Source: Bradyrhizobium sp. 170 (GTDB taxonomy: Bacteria; Pseudomonadota; Alphaproteobacteria; Rhizobiales; Xanthobacteraceae). Taken from it: a stretch of 64,000 bases of DNA. The notes under the pieces are model-generated. The model saw only the letters and a list, made by a program, of their open reading frames with translations, was not told the origin of the DNA and ran no database searches. This document shows, piece after piece, positions 55,008-64,000 of this stretch. The DNA lies in contig NZ_CP064703.1 of NCBI RefSeq assembly GCF_023101085.1, positions 8,964,501-9,028,500 on the forward strand, written 5' to 3'. The position numbers and the translations under genes were made by a program. Each line of letters begins with the position of its first letter. The first letter of the stretch is position 1.

Positions 55008-57665
55008 ATGGTTGATACCAAAACGCCTGGCGACAAGACTCTGAGTGTCCCGACCAAGACCTTGACGCTGAAGCCGCGGGTCGAGACGGGCACCGTGCGC
55101 CAGAGCTTCAGCCATGGCCGGACCAAGCAGGTCGTGGTCGAAAAGCGTGGCAAGCGCCGCGTTGGCGGCGACGCGCCCGCCACCGAAACGCATGCGCCCG
55201 AGCCGGCCGTCGCCAAGCCGGCGCCTGCCAAGGCCCCCCTCTCCCGCCCCGCGGCAGCCCCCGGCGCACCGCGCAGCGGTTCCGGCGTGGTGCTTCGGAC
55301 GCTGACGGAAGACGAGCGTTCCGCCCGCGCCAGCGCGCTGGCCGACGCCAAGGTGCGCGAAGTCGAGGAACGGCGGCTGGCCGAGGAAGAAGCCAAGCGC
55401 CGCGCCAGCCGTGAAGGCATCGAACAGGCCGAACGCGAGGCCGCCGAAGCCCGCCGCAAGGCCGAGGAAGAACGGCACCGGCTGGAAGAGGAAGCCAAGC
55501 GCAAGGCCGAAGTCGAGGCCAAGAAGCGATTTGGCGAGGCCGAGGCCAAGACCGCGACGGCAACGCCGACAACCGCTGCCGCGCGACCCGCCACGGCGGC
55601 CCGCCCGGCGGCTGGAGCCCGTCCGGCTGTCGTGCCGCCCGCGCGCGCCCCGGGCGTTGCTGCCGATGGTTCCGATGAAGACGAAGGTCCGCGCCAGATC
55701 CGCCGCGGCCCCGGCGGCGCCATGCGCCCCGTCACGCCCCCCAAGACCACCCACAAGCCGGCACCGCAAAAGGAACGCGGCCGCTTGACGCTGGTCACCG
55801 CGCTCAACGCCGACGATGTCCGTGAGCGGTCGATCGCCTCGTTCCGCCGCCGCACCCAGCGCCTGAAGGGACACGCCGCGAACGAGCCGAAGGAAAAGCT
55901 CATCCGCGAGGTGACGATCCCGGAAGCGATCACGATCCAGGAACTCGCCAACCGCATGTCGGAACGCGCGGTCGACGTCATCCGCATGCTGATGAAGCAG
56001 GGCGCGATGCACAAGATCACCGACGTGATCGACGCCGACACCGCGCAACTGATCGCCGAGGAATTGGGCCATTCCGTCAAGCGCGTCGCCGCGTCCGACG
56101 TCGAAGAGGGCCTGTTCGACGTCGTCGACGATTCCACCGATACCGAGCCGCGCTCGCCGGTCGTCACCGTGATGGGCCATGTCGACCACGGCAAGACCTC
56201 GCTGCTCGACGCGCTTCGCCACGCCAACGTGGTGTCGGGCGAAGCCGGCGGCATCACCCAGCATATCGGCGCTTATCAGGTGACCTCGCCGGAAAGCGGC
56301 AAGAAGATCACCTTCATCGATACGCCCGGCCATGCCGCGTTCACCGCGATGCGCGCGCGCGGCGCCAAGGTCACCGATATCGTGATCCTGGTGGTCGCGG
56401 CCGATGACGGCGTCATGCCGCAGACGATCGAGGCGATCAACCACGCCAAGGCGGCGAAGGTTCCGATGATCGTCGCGATCAACAAGATCGACAAGCCGGA
56501 CGCCAGGGCGGAGCGCGTGCGCACCGAACTGCTGCAGCACGAGGTTCAGGTCGAATCGTTCGGCGGCGAAGTCGTCGACGTCGAGGTATCAGCCAAGAAC
56601 AAGACCAATCTCGACAAGCTGCTCGAGATGATCGCGCTGCAGGCCGAACTGCTCGACCTCAAGACCAATTCGGAACGTCCGGCCGAAGGCACCGTGATCG
56701 AAGCCAAGCTCGATCGCGGCCGTGGTCCGGTGGCCACCGTGCTGGTTCAGCGCGGCACGCTCAAGGTCGGCGACATCATCGTGGCCGGCGCCGAAATGGG
56801 CCGCGTCCGCGCGCTGATTTCGGACCAGGGCGAGAACCTCGACGAGGCCGGACCTTCGGTGCCGGTCGAAGTGCTGGGCTTCAACGGCCCGCCGGAAGCC
56901 GGCGACCGTCTCGCCGTGGTCGAGAACGAAGCCCGCGCCCGCCAGGTCACGAGCTATCGCGCCCACCAGAAGCGCGAGAACGCCGCCGCCTCGATTTCCG
57001 GCATGCGCGGCTCGCTCGAGCAGATGATGTCGCAGCTCAAGACCGCGGGCCGCAAGGAATTCCCGCTGATCGTGAAAGCCGACGTGCAGGGCTCGCTCGA
57101 AGCCATTCTGGGTTCGCTGGAAAAGCTCGGCACCGACGAAGTCGCAGCCCGCATCCTGCACGCGGGCGTCGGCGGCATCTCCGAATCCGACGTCACGCTG
57201 GCGGAAGGTTTCAACGCCGCGATCATCGGCTTCTCGGTGCGCGCCAACAAGGAGGCCGCGGCCGCCGCCAAGCGCAACGGCATCGAAATCCGCTACTACA
57301 ACATCATCTACGATCTCGTCGACGACATCAAAAAGGCGATGTCCGGCCTGCTCGCGCCGACGCTGCGCGAAACCATGCTGGGCAATGCGCAGATCCTGGA
57401 AGTGTTCAACATTTCCAAGGTCGGCAAGGTCGCTGGCTGCCGCGTCACCGACGGCACCGTGGAACGCGGCGCCAATGTACGCCTGATCCGCGACAACGTC
57501 GTCGTGCATGAAGGCAAGCTTTCGACGCTGAAGCGCTTCAAGGACGAAGTAAAGGAAGTGCAGTCCGGCCAGGAATGCGGCATGGCGTTCGAGAATTACG
57601 GCGACATGCGTCCCGGCGACGTGATCGAGTGTTACCGCGTGGAGACCATCCAGCGCTCTCTGTAA
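55008..57665 (+). CDS. infB: Translation initiation factor IF-2
   Basis: IF2 is the GTPase that positions initiator fMet-tRNA on the 30S subunit and drives subunit joining. The 885-aa protein has a long charged, Ala/Glu/Arg-rich N-terminal region (residues 1-300), an IF2_N domain ([19 protein letters not shown]), and the G domain: [12 protein letters not shown] (residue 390), [15 protein letters not shown] and NKIDKPDA. Domains II-IV follow, ending in [23 protein letters not shown]. The N-terminal coiled region spans about residues 90-180. Confidence 0.98.
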   Translation: MVDTKTPGDKTLSVPTKTLTLKPRVETGTVRQSFSHGRTKQVVVEKRGKRRVGGDAPATETHAPEPAVAKPAPAKAPLSRPAAAPGAPRSGSGVVLRTLTEDERSARASALADAKVREVEERRLAEEEAKRRASREGIEQAEREAAEARRKAEEERHRLEEEAKRKAEVEAKKRFGEAEAKTATATPTTAAARPATAARPAAGARPAVVPPARAPGVAADGSDEDEGPRQIRRGPGGAMRPVTPPKTTHKPAPQKERGRLTLVTALNADDVRERSIASFRRRTQRLKGHAANEPKEKLIREVTIPEAITIQELANRMSERAVDVIRMLMKQGAMHKITDVIDADTAQLIAEELGHSVKRVAASDVEEGLFDVVDDSTDTEPRSPVVTVMGHVDHGKTSLLDALRHANVVSGEAGGITQHIGAYQVTSPESGKKITFIDTPGHAAFTAMRARGAKVTDIVILVVAADDGVMPQTIEAINHAKAAKVPMIVAINKIDKPDARAERVRTELLQHEVQVESFGGEVVDVEVSAKNKTNLDKLLEMIALQAELLDLKTNSERPAEGTVIEAKLDRGRGPVATVLVQRGTLKVGDIIVAGAEMGRVRALISDQGENLDEAGPSVPVEVLGFNGPPEAGDRLAVVENEARARQVTSYRAHQKRENAAASISGMRGSLEQMMSQLKTAGRKEFPLIVKADVQGSLEAILGSLEKLGTDEVAARILHAGVGGISESDVTLAEGFNAAIIGFSVRANKEAAAAAKRNGIEIRYYNIIYDLVDDIKKAMSGLLAPTLRETMLGNAQILEVFNISKVGKVAGCRVTDGTVERGANVRLIRDNVVVHEGKLSTLKRFKDEVKEVQSGQECGMAFENYGDMRPGDVIECYRVETIQRSL

Positions 57666-57718
57666 GTCCAAACCTTACGAAGAGCCTCGGATTTTATTGA
57701 CTGAGAATGTGGCGTTAC

Positions 57719-57833
57719 GGCCGGACTAGTTCCGGCCATCCACGCCTTAACCTGATTCAACAAGCAAAAACGTGAATGCCCGCGCGCAGGCAAGTTTGCG
57801 CAGCCTGCCTAAAGTTGGCTGCGGCGCGGGCAT
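57719..57833 (+). other. Hairpin-rich spacer upstream of rbfA
   Basis: Within the 188-bp infB-rbfA spacer, GGCCGGA/TCCGGCC forms a small hairpin (57719-57737), and ATGCCCGCGC (57776-57785) pairs with GCGCGGGCAT (57824-57833) around 38 bases. Neither is followed by a T-run, so they more likely affect mRNA processing or translation than terminate transcription. Confidence 0.5.
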
Positions 57834-57853
57834 GACGGCTTTGAAAGACGAAA

Positions 57854-58267
57854 ATGCCCCGCCATCATACCAAAGGTTCCGCTCCCGGCGGCTCGCAGCG
57901 GCAATTGCGCGTCGGCGAGACCGTGCGCCATGCCGTTGCCGATATTCTATCGCAGGGTAACGTGCACGATCCCGATCTAGAAGGCCAAATCATCACCGTT
58001 CCCGAGGTGAGGATGTCGCCTGACCTGAAACTTGCGACGATTTACGTGATGCCGCTCGGCGGTCGCGATACCGATGTCGTGCTCGCGGCGCTCGCGCGCA
58101 ATAAAAAGTTTCTGCGCGGCGAGATCGCTCACCGCGTTAACCTGAAATTTGCCCCTGACCTTCGCTTTCGCGTCGACGAGCGATTCGACGAAGCGGAACG
58201 GATCGAGAAATTACTGAGAACACCTGCGGTGCAAAGAGACCCCGCACCCGATTCGGACGACAAGTGA
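57854..58267 (+). CDS. rbfA: Ribosome-binding factor A
   Basis: RbfA is a KH-fold 30S assembly factor acting on the 5' end of 16S rRNA. The 137-aa protein has [20 protein letters not shown] at the start, the central [24 protein letters not shown] and the terminal [25 protein letters not shown], all typical. It overlaps the GTG of truB (GTGATGA), so the two are translationally coupled. Confidence 0.96.
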   Translation: MPRHHTKGSAPGGSQRQLRVGETVRHAVADILSQGNVHDPDLEGQIITVPEVRMSPDLKLATIYVMPLGGRDTDVVLAALARNKKFLRGEIAHRVNLKFAPDLRFRVDERFDEAERIEKLLRTPAVQRDPAPDSDDK

Positions 58268-59469
58268 TGATTATGCCCACCGCCGACGGCGTGATCGCGC
58301 AGCAAACTGCCGATTCGCACGACGCCGAAAAAAATATTTTTTCTGGTGAAGCGCGCGGCAACGACAAAGGTCGCGCTGGCGACGGCGAGCGCCGCGCTGG
58401 CGACGGCGAGCGCCGCGCTGGCGACGACGAACGTCGCGCCGGCAACGAAGGCCAGCGCCGCAGCAACAACGATCCGCGCCACAACAAGCAGCCGCGCCAG
58501 AACAACCAGCCGCGTCGCGACAAGCGCGACGTTCATGGCTGGGTGATTCTCGACAAGCCGATCGGCATGACCTCGACGCACGCGGTTGCCGTGCTCAAGC
58601 GCCTGTTCCAGGCCAAGCGCGCCGGCCACGCCGGCACGCTCGATCCTTTGGCGTCCGGTGGCCTGCCGATCGCGCTCGGCGAGGCCACCAAGACGGTTCC
58701 CTTCGTGATGGACGGCCGCAAGCGCTACCGCTTCACGGTCGCTTGGGGCGAGGAGCGCGATACTGACGATACCGAGGGCCGGGTGACCCAGAGCAGCGAG
58801 CTCAGGCCGTCGGCCGACGCGGTCCGGGCGCTGCTGCCGCAGTTCACCGGCCTGATCGAGCAGATCCCGCCGCAATATTCCGCGATCAAGGTCCAGGGCG
58901 AACGTGCCTATGACCTGGCGCGGGACGGCGAAACCGTCGAATTGAAGCCCCGCCCGGTCGAGATTCACGAATTAACCCTTGTAGAACATGGAGATAACGG
59001 ACAGTCCGTGTTCGAGGCGGAGTGCGGCAAGGGTACCTATGTCCGGGCGCTGGCCCGCGATATCGGCCGGATTCTGGGCTGTTTCGGCCATATCTGCGCG
59101 CTGCGGCGGACTTTGGTGGGCCCATTCCGCGAGACGGACATGATTCCGCTGGAAGAGTTGGAGGCTTTATGCAATAGAGCCGCGTCTGGCGAGGGAAGCC
59201 TCGCCGACGCGCTTTTGCCCGTTGAGACCGCGCTGGACGACATCCCGGCACTGGCCGTCACACGGGCTGATGCGGCAAGGCTCCACAGGGGCCAGGCCGT
59301 TTTGTTGCGCGGACGGGATGCGCCCAATAGTAGCGGCACAGTCTATGTCACGGTGGCAGGCCGGCTTCTGGCCCTCGCCGAAATTGGCAATGGCGAACTC
59401 ATCCCCAAGCGCGTGTTCAACCTGACCGGGCTGACTGCCAGTCCCGGTCGCAGCAATAAGAGAGTTTGA
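58264..59469 (+). CDS. truB: tRNA pseudouridine(55) synthase with repetitive N-terminal extension
   Basis: TruB makes pseudouridine 55 in the T-loop of tRNAs. The catalytic domain starts at [19 protein letters not shown] (near residue 90) and has the catalytic Asp in [23 protein letters not shown], then TFKYFTV-like [20 protein letters not shown] and [14 protein letters not shown]. The first 90 residues are an unusual hydrophilic extension that contains four copies of RAG(D/N)(G/D/E)-type heptads encoded by 21-bp tandem repeats (58372-58455). The GTG start overlaps rbfA; ATG codons one or three codons later are alternatives. rpsO starts 2 bp after the stop. Confidence 0.95.
   Translation: MMIMPTADGVIAQQTADSHDAEKNIFSGEARGNDKGRAGDGERRAGDGERRAGDDERRAGNEGQRRSNNDPRHNKQPRQNNQPRRDKRDVHGWVILDKPIGMTSTHAVAVLKRLFQAKRAGHAGTLDPLASGGLPIALGEATKTVPFVMDGRKRYRFTVAWGEERDTDDTEGRVTQSSELRPSADAVRALLPQFTGLIEQIPPQYSAIKVQGERAYDLARDGETVELKPRPVEIHELTLVEHGDNGQSVFEAECGKGTYVRALARDIGRILGCFGHICALRRTLVGPFRETDMIPLEELEALCNRAASGEGSLADALLPVETALDDIPALAVTRADAARLHRGQAVLLRGRDAPNSSGTVYVTVAGRLLALAEIGNGELIPKRVFNLTGLTASPGRSNKRV
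58372..58455 (+). repeat. Four 21-bp tandem repeats inside truB
   Basis: CGCGCTGGCGACGGCGAGCG occurs twice exactly (58372 and 58393, each completed by C), followed by a copy with a few changes (58414) and a more diverged copy (58435). The unit is in frame and encodes RAGDGER-like heptads. Confidence 0.85.
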
Positions 59470-59471
59470 CG

Positions 59472-59741
59472 ATGTCGATTACCGCCGAACGCAAAGCGGA
59501 AGTCATCAAGACGAATGCCAACAAAGCCGGCGACACCGGTTCGCCCGAGGTTCAGGTTGCGATCCTGTCGGAACGCATCACCAATCTCACCGGCCACTTC
59601 AAGACCCACGTGAAGGACCATCATTCACGCCGCGGCCTTCTGAAGCTCGTGCAGACGCGCCGCTCCCTTCTCGACTACATCAAGAAGAAGGACGAGGCGC
59701 GTTACAAGGCCTTGCTAGAAAAGCATAACATTCGTCGTTGA
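59472..59741 (+). CDS. rpsO: 30S ribosomal protein S15
   Basis: S15 is a primary 16S rRNA-binding protein in the central domain of the 30S subunit. The 89-aa sequence begins [15 protein letters not shown] and has the conserved [51 protein letters not shown] core; length is exactly typical. An upstream in-frame TTG would overlap truB and is not needed. It is followed by an intrinsic terminator before pnp. Confidence 0.99.
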   Translation: MSITAERKAEVIKTNANKAGDTGSPEVQVAILSERITNLTGHFKTHVKDHHSRRGLLKLVQTRRSLLDYIKKKDEARYKALLEKHNIRR

Positions 59742-59752
59742 TTTGAGAGAGT

Positions 59753-59776
59753 ACGCGCGCTGTATGCGCGCGTTTT
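59753..59776 (+). terminator. Intrinsic terminator after rpsO
   Basis: ACGCGCGC (59753-59760) and GCGCGCGT (59766-59773) form a perfect 8-bp stem with the 5-base loop TGTAT, followed by TTT. It lies 12 bp after the rpsO stop and would separate or attenuate pnp transcription. Confidence 0.8.
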
Positions 59777-59987
59777 CGCATGATCTTCCGAACAAACGGA
59801 CTCCGAATTTTTCGGAGACGATCATGCGCAAGAGCATCATCCCGAAAGGATCATGCTCGACAACGTCCAGCAGCAATCCGGCCGCTGGACAGGGCAAGGT
59901 GCCCGTGACTGCCGAGAGGATGGACGCCATCCGAAAGATGAAGACCATGGCAGGATCGCCGGATGCTGATCTCGTATCGCGATCAGC
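59777..59987 (+). promoter_or_regulatory. pnp leader with stacked hairpins
   Basis: The 318-bp rpsO-pnp spacer holds, after the terminator, CGCATGATC...GATCATGCG (arms at about 59777-59785 and 59820-59828), GAGCATCATCC/GGATCATGCTC with loop CGAAA (59832-59858), and GCTGATC/GATCAGC (59965-59987). The first two look like members of the palindromic GATCATGC repeat family of this group. In enterobacteria PNPase autoregulates through RNase III cleavage of a leader stem; a similar role here is an inference. A 101-codon ORF through the region looks non-coding. Confidence 0.5.
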
Positions 59988-60059
59988 GTCTCGCAATCTT
60001 GCGCATGGTCTTTGTGTTTTTGGGCGCCGCTCTCTCGTGAACCCATGAAAGAAACCACT

Positions 60060-62213
<2,154 letters not shown>

Positions 62214-62233
62214 GGCATCGCAAAAATGTGAAC

Positions 62234-62263
62234 AAAAGGGTGGCCGAACGGCCACCCTTTTTT
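62234..62263 (+). terminator. Intrinsic terminator after pnp
   Basis: AAAAGGGTGGCC, loop GAAC, GGCCACCC and then six T residues form a strong Rho-independent terminator 21 bp after the pnp stop. It closes the translation/RNA operon. Confidence 0.93.
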
Positions 62264-62440
62264 GTTGGCCGCCTGAGTTACATTGCCGGGACCGCAGCAC
62301 CTGTGCGATTACGTCGCAGGCTCACGAGGGCAGAAAACGAGACCGGATCCCGCCCGTCGCCCGTAGCTTGCCGCGCACAGCGGCTTACGGCGTTCGTTCC
62401 CATATATTTACCCATTTCACCTACAGGTAAGGAGAAGTCG

Positions 62441-63187
62441 ATGTCATCCATGTCCCGGCGCCATCTGATGTTTGCGGCAACCGGTATCGCGGCCGTTGCG
62501 GCAGCCCCACGTCTTGTCTTTGCACAGGCGGCCGCTCCCGCCCCGGCCGCGGCTCCAGCCGGCCCCTTCACGCTGCCGCCACTGATCTATCCGACCAATG
62601 CGTTCGAACCGCATATCGACGCCAAGACGATGGAAATCCATCACGACAAGCACCACGCCGCCTATGTCGCCAACCTCAACAATGTCGCCAAGACCAATGC
62701 CCAGTTGGGAACGGCGAAGATAGAGGACGTGCTCGGCAATCTGAATGCGCTGGACGACAGCATCAAATTCACCGTTCGCAACAATCTCGGCGGCCACGCC
62801 AACCACACCATGTTCTGGGAAATCATGGGCCCGAACGGCGGCAAGCCCGAAGGCGAGGTGCTGGCCGCGATCGACAAGGATCTCGGCGGCATGGAAAAAT
62901 TCCAGAACGACTTCAACGCCGCCGGCGGCCGCCAGTTCGGCTCGGGCTGGGTGTTCGTGACGGTCGCCAAGGACGGCAAGCTCGCGATCGAGACCCGCCC
63001 GAACCAGGACAACCCGATGATGGACGGCAAGCGCGCCTTGATGGGCAACGACGTCTGGGAGCACGCCTATTATCTGAACTACCAGAACCGCCGCGCCGAT
63101 TATCTCAAGGCGTGGTGGAACACGGTGAACTGGGCCAAAATCGCGGAGCGTTACGCCGCGGCCAAGGCCGGCACGCTCGGCGCCTGA
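62441..63187 (+). CDS. Fe/Mn superoxide dismutase with Tat signal
   Basis: This 248-aa superoxide dismutase converts superoxide to oxygen and peroxide. Metal ligands are the His in MEIHHDKHHAAYVANLN, the His in NLGGHANHTMFWEIMGP, and Asp/His in GNDVWEHAYYLNYQNRRADYL. The N-terminal MSSMSRRHLMFAATGIAAVAAAPRLVFAQA carries an SRRHLMF twin-arginine motif and hydrophobic core, so the enzyme is probably exported folded to the periplasm. A Pro/Ala linker follows the signal. AAGGAG lies 7 bp upstream of the ATG. It is convergent with katG. Confidence 0.96.
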   Translation: MSSMSRRHLMFAATGIAAVAAAPRLVFAQAAAPAPAAAPAGPFTLPPLIYPTNAFEPHIDAKTMEIHHDKHHAAYVANLNNVAKTNAQLGTAKIEDVLGNLNALDDSIKFTVRNNLGGHANHTMFWEIMGPNGGKPEGEVLAAIDKDLGGMEKFQNDFNAAGGRQFGSGWVFVTVAKDGKLAIETRPNQDNPMMDGKRALMGNDVWEHAYYLNYQNRRADYLKAWWNTVNWAKIAERYAAAKAGTLGA

Positions 63188-63201
63188 TCGCATACCATGT
63201 G

Positions 63202-63230
63202 AAAAGGGCGGCCCCTCGGCCGCCCTTTTT
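63202..63230. terminator. Terminator between sod and katG
   Basis: AAAAGGGCGGCC, loop CCTC, GGCCGCCC and five T residues. The stem is flanked by A's on the left and T's on the right, so it can terminate both the superoxide dismutase transcript (+) and, in reverse, the katG transcript (-). Confidence 0.9.
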
Positions 63231-63280
63231 GTTTTTCCGGATGGCCTCGCGCAAACAGCGCAAGTGCCTCGTCGCTGGGA

Positions 63281-64000
<720 letters not shown>

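Noticed and set aside
59743..60048. A 101-codon ORF between rpsO and pnp
   Set aside because: It runs through a terminator and two palindromic repeats, has no ribosome binding site and an unconserved-looking composition; a pnp leader is a better explanation.

Overview
The window is chromosomal DNA of a high-GC alphaproteobacterium. The protein sequences, the gene order (recF-gyrB-murA; tsaB-rimI-fur; miaB-phoH-ybeY-corC-lnt; rimP-nusA-ylxR-infB-rbfA-truB-rpsO-pnp) and the palindromic intergenic repeats together suggest Bradyrhizobium or a close relative in the Nitrobacteraceae. Most of it is conserved core genome, probably near the replication origin. I see no tRNA or rRNA gene, CRISPR array, insertion sequence or prophage.

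Layout. 0-10 kb: recF, a secreted protein built from about five repeats, gyrB, a murA whose catalytic cysteine position is aspartate, a MATE exporter and a coupled DUF2867 protein. 10-27 kb: metabolic and accessory genes in short units (FUSC transporter, MmgE/PrpD protein, GNAT/AraC/serine hydrolase cluster, pirin, purC, a crotonase, a SulP-STAS-cNMP fusion, a succinate-semialdehyde-type dehydrogenase, a second serine hydrolase, an acyl-CoA ligase and a PfkB kinase). 27-35.5 kb: murJ, trpS, uspA, nfu, a soluble PAS chemoreceptor, then the overlapping tsaB-rimI and a Fur/Mur regulator. 35.5-41.4 kb: an accessory block with a HAD phosphatase, a GT39-type glycosyltransferase, a three-gene operon of exported TPR proteins, and a 345-bp duplicated tail of the glycosyltransferase gene. 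41.5-49.9 kb: miaB, phoH, ybeY, corC, lnt, an XRE regulator, an M20 peptidase in the slot where related genomes carry metK, and trmB. 50.1-62.2 kb: a possible 35-aa ORF, a DUF2336 protein and the large translation/RNA operon, which is preceded by a promoter and an intrinsic terminator in its leader. 62.4-64 kb: a Tat-exported superoxide dismutase convergent with katG, which is cut by the window edge.

How the genes work together. The 51.5-62.2 kb operon couples ribosome maturation (RimP, RbfA), transcription elongation (NusA), initiation (IF2), tRNA modification (TruB) and RNA decay (PNPase). The 41.5-47.4 kb run couples tRNA thiomethylation, rRNA maturation and envelope lipoprotein acylation. 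SodB and KatG form a two-step superoxide/peroxide detoxification pair. MurA and MurJ act in peptidoglycan precursor synthesis and flipping.

The best candidates for something undescribed are the exported TPR operon (38.4-40.9 kb), whose two TPR proteins share a cysteine-bearing C-terminal module; the five-repeat secreted protein between recF and gyrB; and a palindromic element present in two length forms, each lying within about 10 bp of a start codon.
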